A stretch of 64,000 bases of DNA from Tupaia tana (Eukaryota > Chordata > Mammalia > Scandentia > Tupaiidae), in the NCBI GenBank assembly GCA_026018925.1, contig JAKSZU010000002.1, positions 49,217,337-49,281,336 on the forward strand, read 5' to 3'. The notes below the pieces were generated by a model. It had not been told where the DNA came from and did no database searches. It was given only the letters and a program-made list of their open reading frames with translations. The position numbers and the translations under genes are program-made. Shown piece after piece: positions 10,323 through 21,352 of the stretch; within the stretch, counting starts at the first letter, position 1; each line of letters opens with the position of its first letter.

Positions 10323-10726
10323 GTCAGCCTTCTTTTGGTAGGGGTACCCCAGTTTTCCTCAGGACACCATTGACCTGCAATTTCCAATCCTTTAAATCTG
10401 GGATTGAAATTAAAAGATATTAACCCTTACTGGTAACTAAAGAATACAATAAAACCAACAAGACATCAAGTGTTACCAATCATATTGGCAAAATTTAAAA
10501 AAATAAAATACTGGGAATACCTGTTCTTGCTTATGCAAAGGGATTAGAAATCTGTGGAATATAAATGACAGGAAATATTGTAAATGTATATACTTTTTAT
10601 CCAGTAATTCAGCGTTCAGTAATATAATATAAACTGGTAACCAGCCATGATTGCAAAAACGTCCATACAAAAAATGTATCCATAACAGCTTTACTTCCAC
10701 CGTGAAAAGTTAAAAACAAGTTAAAG

Positions 10727-11019
10727 GGGCCAGCCTGTAGTCTGGTGGTTAAGGCAGCTGGAGCCCCTCATGGCTGACTGCAAGTTTCAAAGCCTGGCCC
10801 AGCAGCTAGAAAAACACCATGAATGCATGTGCCAAAGACCCAGGGCGTAAGTGTGGATGGATGCCCGAAATCCCAACATAGTGTAGAAAGGAAAGACAAG
10901 GTTTTGTGGTGAGACCAAGCACCACTGTGAGTGTTGGTTGGGGGTGCCTTTTCCCTCTCTATGTGTGTCTTTCTGTCTCTCGGGTGAGCACATGTGCTCT
11001 ATGGCAATTTTTTTTTTAG
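10727..11019 (+). mobile_element. O-type tRNA SINE inside the L1
   Basis: Head GGGGCCAGCCTGTAGTCTGG, GTTGGGGGTGCC motif, end GTGCTCTATGGCAATTTT. Confidence 0.8.
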
Positions 11020-11425
11020 CATGACATATACATACAATGGAATATTATTTAACCTTAAAGAGGAAGGATATTCTGACACATGCTGCAACATGGATGAACC
11101 TTGAGGACATTATGCTAAGTGTAATATACCAGCCACAAAAGGTCAAATATCATAGTCTAATAACTGGCGTAAGTTAGTAGAGTAGTCAGATTCATAGAGA
11201 CACAGTGCGTGTTTGTTGGGGACTGTGGGAGCGGATGGGGCGTTGGTGTTTAACGTGTAGAGTTTCAGCCAGGTAACATGAAAACGTTCTGTAGATGGGT
11301 GATGGTGAGGGCTGTAGATCGATGTAAATGTACTTCATCCCACAGAGCTGTACAGTGAAAAATCATTAAGGAGGTAAATTTTATGTCACAGATATATCTT
11401 ACCACAATTTTTAAAAAAAAAATCT

Positions 11426-12186
11426 CTGTGGAGAGAAGTGTTTTTTTATTTTGATTTCAAGATTTTTCTTTATCATTGTTGTCTGGAAAATTTGCTTTTA
11501 TGGTGAGTCCTTCAATAATGACTCTGAAACACAGACTTTGAAAACATGCAGCAAAATTTTCTAGATGTCACTCTTTGTGGCTGCTATTAGTTTGTGATGA
11601 TCAATAATTTTTATTTGGAATTTGTTCATAAAGTAAGAAAACCCTAGGGAAACAAAAAGAAGCGGTGAGCCCTTAAAAGCATCCGCGTGGCTCTTTATGT
11701 AAGGTCAATCACAAATACAATTAGGAGAAATCAGATGGGACAGCAACTGTTAAATGACAAGTCACTTCTCTGGGCAGTAATTTTCCATATTGGAATTTCA
11801 TTCCACATTTTCTCAGCTGCTTCATTTCAGTCCCAGAAGCAGGTCATAAAGAGTCTAGTAGCCCAATCACGCATGCCAGGGACTCAAACTCTGAGAGGAG
11901 TCACTTGGCTAGCCGAGAACTCTTACCTAAAGGTGATCTGGGTGATCCGGTTTCTCTCTCAGGGCTGGAACGAAATGGTGAAAATATTTCAGCTCAAAAT
12001 AGGAACTGCAATCTAAAAGAAATCCTGCTCCTTTTCTTTTTAAAATAAGGACACAAGCAGAAATATAGAATGGTCCTTTTGATTTCCTTATGTGGTGGCT
12101 TTAGAAATTAACTGTAGCATATAGAAAATGAAATTTGAACTAGCATTAGACTGCATAACGAAGACCTCATTTTAAAACTGTTTCCA
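11426..12186. other. unique sequence, no gene seen
   Basis: Includes an open frame at 11687-12016 (109 codons, plus) with no recognised family and no supporting splice sites; treated as chance. Confidence 0.4.
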
Positions 12187-12444
12187 GGGGCAGCAGGTGG
12201 TGTGGTGGTCAGGGCCGCTAGCTCCCACATGGCCAACTTTGCAGTTTGAGTCCTGGCCCTGGTGGCTTGAGAATCCAGGCAGGCTCGGGTACATGCGTGC
12301 CCAAGATTATGGCATGGCCATCCCCCACCCCCAGCCCTAAGCCCCCACTCACTCCCCCGGGGAGGATGCCTTTTCACTTTCCCCCTCTCTCTCTGTCTCT
12401 TTCCAGTGGGTGCACACTCCCTATGGCAAACACAAAAATCTCCA
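12187..12444 (+). mobile_element. O-type tRNA SINE
   Basis: Head GGGGCAGCAGGTGGTGTGG, a C-rich body, end CTCCCTATGGCAAA. Confidence 0.85.
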
Positions 12445-12696
12445 ATGCAGTTGTTTAGCATTGAACATGATCAGGATAGGATAGAACATCAGCTTCTTGT
12501 CAGAAAACCCAATGCTGAGCTATCTGAAAGCAGGTAACTACTTCCTTTATGTCTCTAAGTATGAGGTCTATAGACACAAGAGTGCCATTGTGGACACAGG
12601 ATAGGAGCTTATGTAATTCAATCCAAGGAAACTAACTGACCTTATAAAGGTCTCTGTTTACAACTGAACTCAGTAAAGTTGTTCAAAGGCATTGCC

Positions 12697-12762
12697 AAAA
12701 AAAAAAAAAAAAAGAGAGAGAGAGAGAGAGAGACACACACACAGACACATGCACACACACAC
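12697..12762. repeat. A17, (GA)n, (CA)n compound simple repeat
   Basis: An A-run, then GA, then CA-rich sequence. It could be the tail of a lost retroposon. Confidence 0.9.
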
Positions 12763-13539
12763 GGGAAAAATCTTAAGCAGTATGACTGAAGGTCCCTGAC
12801 CATTTGTGATTCTGTTCCAATACCAAGTCACTCTTCTTGACATCTACACCACCAGTTTCTGAGTTTTATTTAGACTAGTGTTGGTGTTTTCATGCCAAAG
12901 GTGCATAAAAGTGTAGTTGTTTGACCTTTGCTGAAGGAGTTGATGAATAAAGAGGCATGAATATACATTCATGTATCTGAGGTTTTTACCTTATTTTCAA
13001 ACACTACACAGAAGCACTACATTAGAAAAGTACCATCGAGGTCTGCCTAGTCTCATGGTTGCAGGAGACTAAATTATTCATTCTAGCCATTCCACCGCGT
13101 GTGGGCATGCATTTACGATGAAAGTAGTGTGCTGAGTCTGGCAACACCAGTCCTTGCTAAGAAACCTCAGAAATCAGTTAACAGCATCTGGAGGCTCACT
13201 GAAGGTAACGCCGGTAAATCGGCTCACTAAAATTATCAGTTACTTGCTATCTGGTCTACCTGAAAATGAGCACACCCCATGATGAGACAACTCCGTGTCT
13301 AGGTATAAACCCTGAAAAATGCATGCACAGGGAGACATGGACTAGGAGGTTCGTATTTGCAGGAGCATGATTGGAAAAGACCTAAAAGCATATCAGCAAG
13401 AAATCAGATACAAAAATGGTGGTATAATTCTATAATAAAATAGTCCTAGACAATAAAATAAGTAAACTACCCTGTGTACTAACTTAGCACAGATTAGGTA
13501 CACATCAAGTTCTTTCTTTTCTTTTATTTTCTTTTTTTA
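12763..13539. other. unique or heavily decayed sequence
   Basis: No gene. Sequence near 13330-13470 recalls decayed L1 3' ends, but not firmly. Confidence 0.3.
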
Positions 13540-13571
13540 ATTTCCAGAGGGTGTGTGCACTCACCAGAGAG

Positions 13572-13615
<44 letters not shown>

Positions 13616-13712
13616 AAGCACCTCCCAACAGTTGTGATCACGCCACAATCCTTTCTCCTCCATTTCTCCATAGGTACACGTGCACACACACACACCCCAG
13701 TGTGTTTATCAA
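13540..13712 (-). mobile_element. O-type tRNA SINE lacking its head
   Basis: The 3' end and body are present (CCAGAGGGTGTGTGCAC, GA microsatellite 13575-13614). The copy breaks off at GTGTTTATCAAG before the tRNA head. Confidence 0.8.
13575..13614. repeat. (GA)n microsatellite
   Basis: 40 bp of GA inside the SINE. Confidence 0.95.
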
Positions 13713-13729
13713 GTTGTAATGTTTCGATT

Positions 13730-13981
13730 TAATTGCCAGAGGGCACAGGCCCTGGCCAGAGAGAGAGACGGAGAGAAAGAGGGAGAAAACATCCTCAGTG
13801 GCGCATAGTCACTTCACAATCCCCTCTCCATTATCTTCATCCTGGTGGGATTTAGGGCATGTACATGCACAAGCCAAGCGTGTTTCTCAAGCCTCCAGGG
13901 TCACAATTTGAACCGTGGTCACCCACATGGGATCCAGATTACAAGCACCTTGTTTAACTGCTGTGCTTTAGGGCTGGCCCC
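13730..13981 (-). mobile_element. O-type tRNA SINE
   Basis: Complete diverged copy ending TTTAGGGCTGGCCCC. Confidence 0.85.
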
Positions 13982-14036
13982 AGTCCAAATTTTTTATGAC
14001 AGTTAATCCTAGGCACATAGGAAGAGAGTAGGGAGA

Positions 14037-14212
14037 GGCCAGCAGGTGGCGTGGTGGTTAACACACCACATGGCCAACAATGGTTTGAGTCCTGGACCCG
14101 GCGGCTTGCTTTCTCACTTTCCCTCTCTCTCTCTGTCTTATTCTCACTGTCCCTTCCTGATCACATTAAAAATGAATAAATAAATAAAGTTAAAAAGAAA
14201 TGATTCTAAATA
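14037..14212 (+). mobile_element. S-type tRNA SINE
   Basis: The head carries GGCCAGCAGGTGGCGTGGTG, the best-preserved form of the CTCF-like motif. Confidence 0.9.
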
Positions 14213-14382
14213 AAAACAGAGAGAGAGAGAGTGGGGAAAGACAGAAGACCTCATAGAATGTCAACGGTGTGTGGCGATCCCAAAAACATATTCGTCTCAA
14301 GCAAATGCTAATAATGATTTATTTTGGGTTAGGAAAGCCCAGGTGATTATAATAGCCTATGTGCTGTCCTTTCATTTTCTCA

Positions 14383-14605
14383 AACTTGGCAGAGGGCATG
14401 TGCTCTCATGTGAGGGAGAGGGGAAAACCATTCCCCATGGGGAACAGTCATACCTTAATCCCTTCTCCATTTCGCCCTCCTTTCAGGATTTTGGACACGT
14501 ACACACATGTACCTGGTGTGTTTCTCAAGTTGTCAGGTCCCAGACTTGACCCACACAATTGGTCATGTGGGATCCAACCACCTTAACCGCCATGCCACGG
14601 GCTGG
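14383..14605 (-). mobile_element. O-type tRNA SINE
   Basis: From TTGGCAGAGGGCATGTGC to the head CCATGCCACGGGCTGG. Confidence 0.85.
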
Positions 14606-14734
14606 TGTACCTTTCTGTACTCACTTTCCCCTCACGACATCAAAAATAAATCCAATACTTAGAGGGGTTTTTTGGAGGTTGATGTTTTTCTCTATATTGG
14701 AAACAACAAATCCTCTTATTAAAAAATCCCTCTG

Positions 14735-14996
14735 GGGACCAGCAGTTAGTGTAATGGCTATGTCACTGGACTCTCATGTAGCCGACTGCGGTTCGCATCC
14801 CGGACCCAGTGGCTTAAACTCACACCAGGCGCGTGTGCATGCATGCCCAAGATCCTGAGAGGAGAATGGAGGAGAAGGGATTGCGGCGTGGCCATCCCCC
14901 CTGGGGGGGATTTCTCGCTTTCTGTCTCTCTGTCTCTCTCTGTCTGTCTGGCGAGGGCACGCACCCTATAGCAAAAACCTCTCAAAAAAAAAAAAA
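14735..14996 (+). mobile_element. L-type tRNA SINE
   Basis: A full copy with a short A tail. AAAAAATCCCTCTG flanks both ends, a clear target-site duplication and a sign of youth. Confidence 0.92.
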
Positions 14997-15006
14997 AATC
15001 CCTCTG

Positions 15007-15264
15007 GCTGACCTCTGACGTGGTAGTTAACACATCTGGATCCCATTTAGCCAACCATGCAGTTCAAGTTCCGAGCTCAGTGGCTTGATAAATGCACTAG
15101 GTACATGTGCACGCATGCTCGAAATCCCAAAAGGAGGAAGAGATGGGGGAGAAGGGACTGCAGCATGCCCGTCTGCCATGGGGAGGCTTTCCCACCTTCC
15201 CTCTCTCTTTTCCTCTGTCCCCCTCCTGCTAACACACACACTCTCTGGCAATTTTTTTTTTTTT
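15007..15264 (+). mobile_element. O-type tRNA SINE
   Basis: Head GGCTGACCTCTGACGTGG, end CTCTCTGGCAATTTT. Confidence 0.8.
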
Positions 15265-15594
15265 GATCCCTCAATAGAAAACCTAATTATTTAAGGATCC
15301 GACTTAAAATCCTTGACAATTTCTCTTGATAATTTGAGATGTTCATTTTGTAGGGAAGTAGCTTTTAAGAAGTAAGGTTATAAATTTATGCTGTAATTAT
15401 TTATAAAGACCTTTCTGGATAATAATAAGTAAAGTTAACATAAGAGCAATTAACGTCTTAAGTTAATTAAGCCAAAATTCTTTCATGATAAATTGAAACC
15501 CTGGCTTCTCAGGTTCATATTCTTTTTTTTTTTAAGAACATAGTCTTTTTAATTTTACTGTCACTATTTATTTATTTTATAATTTCTTATTTAT

Positions 15595-15861
15595 GGAACC
15601 AGCAGTTGGTGTAATGGCTGTGTCACTGGACTCCCATGTGGTCTACCGCAGTTTGAGTCTCAGACCCGGTGGCTTAAACTCACACTGGGCACTTGTGCAT
15701 GCGTGCCCAAGATCCCGAAAGGAGAACAGAGGAGAAGGGGTTGCGGTATGGCCATCCTTCCTGGGGGATGATTTTCTCATTTTCTGTCTCTCTCTGTCTT
15801 TCTGGTAAGCGCACACGCCCTATAGCAAAAATCTCTCCAAAAAAAAAAAAAAAAAAAAAAG
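15595..15861 (+). mobile_element. L-type tRNA SINE
   Basis: Full copy with a 21-A tail and a similar ATTTCTTATTTA / ATTCCTTATTTA flank on each side. Confidence 0.9.
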
Positions 15862-16091
15862 AACAACAACAAAAAAGAATTCCTTATTTACATTTAATTT
15901 TGTACATCTTTGTGGGTTACAAAATGGCTCTTCAAAGCATTCATGCAGTGCATAATAATCAAATCAAGGATACTAAAATATTCATCATCTTCAACAAATA
16001 ACATTATATTATGCTGTGCAACTTTGATTTTCATTATCCCAGTTTTTCTGTGGAATTTTTTGAGATACATGTATAAGATTGACAACGCCCT

Positions 16092-16346
16092 GGGACCTGC
16101 AGATGCATAACGGTTACGCTGCTGGACTACCACATAGTCGACCACGATTCGAGTCCCGGACCTGGGAGCTTAAAACTCAAGTCAGGCATGTGTGCATGCA
16201 TGCCCAAGATCCCAAGAGGAGACTGGAAGAGAAGGGACTATGGTGTGGCCATCCCCCCCCAGGGGGTGATTTCTCACTTTCTGTCTCTGTCTAGCTCTCT
16301 CTGGCGACCTCACACACCCTATAGCAAAAATCTCTCTTAAAAAACA
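16092..16346 (+). mobile_element. L-type tRNA SINE
   Basis: Head GGGACCTGCAGATGCATAAC, B box GATTCGAGTCCCGG, end CCCTATAGCAAAAATC. Confidence 0.88.
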
Positions 16347-17372
16347 AGGACTGACAGTGCCCGTGTTTTAGTCTGTTGTGGTATACCATTCTACGCCCTA
16401 TTTGCCATGTTTACTTGCATTCTTGTGTCTGTTAAACGTTTTGTCCTGAGCCCTTCCACATTCCCTTCTCATTTTCATATCCTCCATCTTAGGAGAGCTA
16501 CTCCACTGAAGACCTGGCTTTCCGTATATCATACTGGGGAGAAACCGGCCAGGAACTGCATTTTGTAATTGCAGTTTGTAACACTTGCCATCAAACTGGG
16601 CCGGAGCCAACTGCACGGAGCCATAGTTGCTCAATCAGGCTACCGAGGCTCACTGGGAGGCTCTCTCCACGTGCAGCCTCCACTCAGAGCCACCATGGAC
16701 ATCCTAAAGATGCAGGGAGAGGTCGGTTCTGGGCGGAGGCTAGGTGAGATGTTTAGGTGATCCCTCCCTCTGTGGTTAACTTTGATCCTCAGAATGAACC
16801 AAATGTATGTTCCCTGTCGCAGGCAGGACCCTGAAACCAGATGGCACCAAAAGGTGTAACTGAAGAGAGCAGAATGAAGAAATCATCTGCAAACTTCTGG
16901 CAGGGTTTAGGGAACTACTAGGGGAAGGTGAATGTAGCACAGCCTAGCAACGAGAGCCCACACTCCACCCTGTTCCAGGCGAGTCCTGGGATCTAGAAAG
17001 AGCTGCCTTGTGGAAAAGTGGTCCTCCACGGGAATGGTGGGTAGAGAAGAGCAGCTGCTGCTAAATCGGAGTTTCGCTGCTGAGGAAGGAAATGCCGCAA
17101 CGCTCTCCTCACCCTCCAGTCTCATGCCAGGGTCCCCGTTAGCTGACAGTGGCCAGAGTTCACAGGAGTCTGGGGGATACAGTCAGTTTCTCAGGACACA
17201 AGGCAGAAAATGACTTTAGAGGGCCAAAGAGAAAATGAACCATCACATTTTCCTCTTAGAGAAAACGGAAAAATAAGGTTATCTTATATGCTAACAGCAC
17301 AGCTTTATTGCCAGAAAGTACAAGTGGCAGAGAAAATGGCTGAAGAGCAAATGTTCTAAAATATCCAATCTG
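16347..17372. other. 1 kb unique sequence, no gene recognised
   Basis: One of the longest SINE-free intergenic stretches. GC is higher than its surroundings (16580-17200). No ORF of recognisable family; it could be a decayed LTR or an ordinary non-coding segment. Confidence 0.35.
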
Positions 17373-17646
17373 GGGAACCAGCAGTTAGCATAATGGCTAC
17401 GTCGCCAACTCCCACATAGTCGATCGCAGTTCGCATCCCGGACCCAGTGGCTTAAAACTCACGCCGGGCGTGTGTGCGTGTGTGCCCGAGATCCCGAGAG
17501 GAGAATGGAGGAGAAGGGATTGCGGCGTGACCATCCCCCCTGGGGGGTGATTTCTCTCTTTCTGTCTCTATGTCTCTCTCTGTCTGCCTGGCGAGCGCAT
17601 GTGCCCTATAGCAAAAACCTCTCCAAAAAAAAAAAAAAAAAAAAAA
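17373..17646 (+). mobile_element. L-type tRNA SINE
   Basis: Flanked by ATCCAATCTG on both sides, with a 24-A tail. A young copy. Confidence 0.92.
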
Positions 17647-17763
17647 TCCAATCTGTGTATTGTAGAAGTTCCTTCATAACTTACAGCAGAGTCCAGCTCT
17701 AGAAATGACTGTTACTTAGGAAAACCTTTGAAATCATCTTATCTTGAAAGTATATTGCAGGAT

Positions 17764-18046
17764 GGGCCAGCTCCATGGCCCACTGAATGTGCTGCTCAAG
17801 AGAAGCCAGGGGGTGGCAGGGGAAGAGAAGCCGGATCCCATGTGGCACTGCAGTTTGATTCCTGACCTGGTCACCTAAGCTGTCGAGCATGCCCTAGAAA
17901 GTTCCAGACCTGATGTCCTGGAGGACTAGTGGAAGGGGATCATAGTGTGAGCAGCCCCTGGGGAAGGTGCTCAACTCTCTCTCTCTCTCCCTCACTCTCA
18001 TGTGCACACACACACTCCCTATCATAAATAAAGAAAAAATTTAATT
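17764..18046 (+). mobile_element. diverged tRNA SINE, O-like
   Basis: Head GGGCCAGCTCCATGGCCCAC with a distinctive GCTGCTCAAGAGAAGCC insert, shared with the copy at 22620-22828. The two define a separate subfamily. Confidence 0.7.
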
Positions 18047-18124
18047 AAAAAGTATACTGTACATTAAATTACTTGAAGTTGGTCATGCTATTGGTTATAC
18101 ATTCATGTCAGAAGATATAAGTAG

Positions 18125-18318
18125 GGGGCTTGCAGGTGGCATGGTGATCAGGGCACTGGACTCCCACATGGCCGACTACAGTTTGGGTCCCAGACCTGGC
18201 AGTTTGCTTTCTTGCTTTCCCTCTCTCTCTCTCTCTATGTGTGTGTCTGTCTCTGGTCAAATTTTTTTAAATAATAATAATAATTTTAAAATAATTAAAT
18301 AAATAATTCTAAAAAATG
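18125..18318 (+). mobile_element. S-type tRNA SINE
   Basis: Head GGGGGCTTGCAGGTGGCATGG, AT-rich tail. Confidence 0.85.
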
Positions 18319-18359
18319 TATTGCTTTTAAAAAAGAAGATTATAAATAGAAGATAAAGA

Positions 18360-18475
18360 TGAACAACATATATAGATATATGGAATATATTATATAAAGA
18401 ATATATATATGCTTATATATTTCATATGTTTTATATATAACATCTCATATATCATATATGTGTATTTTTAAGGTT
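18360..18475. repeat. AT-rich, TATA-type simple repeat
   Basis: About 115 bp dominated by alternating TA and ATAT blocks. Confidence 0.85.
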
Positions 18476-18479
18476 CTAT

Positions 18480-19185
18480 AAAAAAATGACATCAGATGAG
18501 TAACTGGTAACATCTGCTTCGTGAAAATTTTTAAGCTAAAATTACTGCATGTTGGTAGGAATAGAAGTTAATGTGATCTTTCTGGCAGGTAGTAGGGCAA
18601 TATATATCAAAAGTCTTTAAAGTATGCACTGTGAAAAAAAGTTCTAACTGACGGTGTCCAGGGCGAGCATACTTACAGGTGGCTAGAAGCTATAGACTGG
18701 TGGGGCTTCAGGTGGCATAGTGGTTGAGGTGCTGGACTCCCATATGATCGACTGCAGTTCGAGTCCTGGACCTGGCAGCTTGCTTTCTCACTGTCCTCTC
18801 TCTCTATCTCTCTGGTTAAGTGGAAGAAAAATATTGATCAATAAAATTAAAAAAATAATAATAAAAAAGAAAATATAGACTGGTACAGTTTCTTCAGATG
18901 TCAATTTGGTGGTGCTTATTAACATTCTCTATGTACATACAATTTGACCAAGTAATTTCACCCCTAGGTACAGAATAAGTACACAGAACAGATATGTAAG
19001 TAGAATACTTAGTGTTTCATTATTTATAATAGCACTAAATATATGTGCACATGTGTGTATGTTTGTACATATGTGCATGTAAATACATAAAATCAATGTA
19101 TAGGTAAGCAAATGTAAATACATGCATATCCACATATGTATACACACATATGCCATAAAACATTTAAATATCCATCAGTAAGGGA
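18480..19185 (+). mobile_element. L1M LINE remnant
   Basis: Decayed L1 3' region, with wording such as TTTCACCCCTAGGTA near 18957 and AAATATCCATCAGTAAGGG near 19167. Split by the SINE at 18702-18870. Confidence 0.65.
18702..18870 (+). mobile_element. S-type tRNA SINE
   Basis: Head GGGGCTTCAGGTGGCATAGT, B box GTTCGAGTCC. Confidence 0.88.
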
Positions 19186-19194
19186 ATGGTTGGA

Positions 19195-19470
19195 AACCGG
19201 ATCCTGGGTCAGCTGAGGTAGCATGTGCTGGGCAAACACTGTAGCTCACGGGCTGGGACCACAAGTGCGCCTGGTTCGGCCAGGGCCTAACCTAAGAGCA
19301 AGCTGTGATGACGGTGTCTATAATCCCTGTGACTTGGGGAGGCTGAGGCAGGAGGATCATGAACTCAGGGCTGACCTGAGGAGCCACGTAAGATCCTGTC
19401 TGAAAAGGAGCCAGGTGTGGTGGCTGTAGTCCCAGCTAGTAGGCTGAGGCAGAAAAACAAACACACACAC
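19195..19470 (+). mobile_element. tRNA-7SL composite SINE, Alu-like dimer
   Basis: After a tRNA-like lead (box B-like GGTTCGGCC near 19276) come two 7SL-like units. The first has GGGGAGGCTGAGGCAGGAGG (19335-19354) and a CCTGTCTGAAAA end. The second has GCCAGGTGTGGTGGC (19410-19424), GTAGTCCCAGCTA and AGGCTGAGGCAG. This resembles the left and right arms of Alu. Confidence 0.7.
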
Positions 19471-19559
19471 AAAACCTGATCTTCCAGGTCTGCCATTTCA
19501 AATATTTCCTTCCTTCCATTTGTGCACACCGGAAACACAGGAGGCAACATGCACTCCTC

Positions 19560-19640
19560 AGTGTCTAGAAGAGAAGGTACCTGGCACAGAGTCAGTATTC
19601 AATCAATATCTGATCAATAAGTATTGTTTATGGTTCCTCT
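19560..19640 (+). repeat. MIR/L2-type 3' fragment
   Basis: GGTACCTGGCACAGAGTCAG then TCAATCAATATC, recalling the conserved 3' end of L2/MIR elements. Confidence 0.5.
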
Positions 19641-19721
19641 TCCCTAGCCCAGGATATTCTATCAATTATCAAGGTGTGTTGATTGTACTTCCTAAATATC
19701 TTTTAAATCCATCTACTATTT

Positions 19722-19965
19722 TTTTAAGAAATTTTTGCCATAGGGCATGTGAACTCACCAGAGCAAGACAGAGAGAGACAAAGTGAGAAATCACCCCCAG
19801 GGGGAAATGACCATGCTGCAGTCCCTTCTCCTCCATCTCCTCTCAGTATTTAGACAAACATGCACACATACCCAGTGTGTTTTTCAGGCCACCAAGTCCA
19901 GGACTCGAACCACAGAGTCAGCCACATGGGATCCAGCACCTTAACCACGACACCACTTTCTGGCC
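19722..19965 (-). mobile_element. L/O-type tRNA SINE
   Basis: From TTTTGCCATAGGGC to the head ending CACTTTCTGGCCC. Confidence 0.85.
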
Positions 19966-20144
19966 CTCCATCTACTTCTTTACTTCTCTACTACTAGGAT
20001 CAGAACCTGGATTATAAAATACCCTCCTATCTGAGATCACTGCGTCTACTCTGATCACCTTCCAGTCAAATCTCAACTGCAGCCAGTTCATCTTTCCAAA
20101 ACGATAGACCTGACCATGTCCCTCCACTCCCCATCCTCAAATGC

Positions 20145-20515
20145 TAGTAGTGACCTAACAAAATACCACAGACCGGGTGGTTCTAATAGCAGAAGTATAT
20201 GTTCTCACACTTCTAGAGGCTGAAAATCCACGATCCAGGTGTCAGCAAGTTTGGTTTCTTTGGAGGCTTCCCTTGTTGACTTGTAGATGGCCGCCTTGCT
20301 GTCTTCACGTGGGTCTTGGCTCTGTGCATGCCTGTCCTAATCGCCTCTTCTTAAAAGGAATGCCGTCATATTGGATTACAGCCCATCTGTTTACCTTAAT
20401 TACCTCTTTGAAGGCTCTCTCTCCAAACAGTCTTACTGAGGTATTGAAAGTTTGGACTTTCAACATACACATTTGTGGTGGGGGAGATGCAACTCAGTCA
20501 GCAACACCAGTGCTC
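20145..20515 (+). repeat. ancient mammalian interspersed repeat, family not named
   Basis: AAAATACCACAGACCGGGTG, CTTCTAGAGGCTGAAAATCC, TTGTAGATGGCCGCCTTGCT and TTAATTACCTCTTTGAAGG are familiar words of a common old repeat. Part of the same family is at about 56800-56960. Confidence 0.6.
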
Positions 20516-20735
20516 TAAGATAAAGACCCACATCATGGCCAGGGCTGTGCTGCAGATCATGTTTCTCCAAGTTCACTTTTCACTCGGTTTCACTCGTCCC
20601 CTGCTCTGTCCCTGGAGACAGATACGTAGGAACAGCACCAAGGGCTCCCACACTCTAGCTTCCAGGAGGGTTTAGCAAACAGGAAGACCAACAGGAGATC
20701 TGGAGGGTGGAAGCAGATTAAGATGAGGTGCTCTT

Positions 20736-20790
20736 AATGTTGTACAGTGAATAAACGTAAATAAATACAGGTACTATTATTGTTTTAAAC
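20736..20790 (+). mobile_element. 55-bp 5'-truncated LINE-like 3' end
   Basis: Flanked by GAGGTGCTCTT (20725-20735 and 20791-20801). Contains TGTACAGTGAATAAACG then TAAATAAATA, the same 3' terminal motif as 7414-7613. Confidence 0.55.
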
Positions 20791-21000
20791 GAGGTGCTCT
20801 TCCCCAGGAAACCTCCCTGCCAAGTCACCTGGGGATAATTGCATCCTTCGATTGAGGGTCTCAGCTCTCACCAGGGGGCTACCTCCACACAGTGGCCAGC
20901 TGCATTCCAGCACCTGCTACTTAGCCTTGTTCCTTCAATGTTGGTCATTGACGGCTCCCTGCTGGTATTAGCCTCAGGCTAATATCTATCCTTGTTGCCT

Positions 21001-21195
21001 TTTTTTTTAAAAAAAAAGAATCATTTTTATTTAACTTTATTTACTTATTTATTCATTTATTTTAATAAATGAATGAGAGGGACAGAGTAAGAGAGAGAGG
21101 AAAAGTGAGAAAGAAAGCTGCCAGGTCCGAGACGAACCATGGTCAGCCATGTGGTAGTCCAGCACCCCTAACCACCATGTCGCCCGCTGGCCCCA
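21001..21195 (-). mobile_element. S-type tRNA SINE
   Basis: Ends CGCCCGCTGGCCCC. Confidence 0.88.
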
Positions 21196-21197
21196 CC

Positions 21198-21225
21198 TTT
21201 TTTTTTAGAACTATTTTTAAATTTA

Positions 21226-21256
<31 letters not shown>

Positions 21257-21352
21257 TAATTTGGTATAGGGCACATGAACTCACCAGAGGGAGGCAGAGA
21301 GAGAGAGAGAGAGAGAGAGAAAGTGAGAAAGCAAGCCACCAGGCCAGGACTC
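21198..21352 (-). mobile_element. S-type SINE lacking most of the head
   Basis: (TTA)n tail, GCACATGAACTCACCAG, GA tract, stopping at GGCCAGGACTC in the B-box area. Confidence 0.75.

Larger units (their letters stand above)
9594..11425 (+). mobile_element. L1M LINE, ORF2 3' end and 3'UTR remnants
   Basis: Diverged L1 sequence: an AGTAATTAAAACAGTGTAGT-type ORF2 motif near 9690, then the typical 3' end at 11030-11425 (AATGGAATATTATTTAACC, CATGGATGAACCTTGAGG, poly-A). It is interrupted by SINEs (9862-10125, 10727-11019) and a MITE-like piece. The ORF is decayed. Confidence 0.8.

Noticed and set aside
11687-12016. 109-codon frame as a possible small gene
   Set aside because: No homology recognised, no promoter or splice context, length expected by chance in 64 kb.
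19310-19455. 7SL RNA gene
   Set aside because: Only Alu-domain-like sequence, duplicated and with a tail; the S domain is missing.
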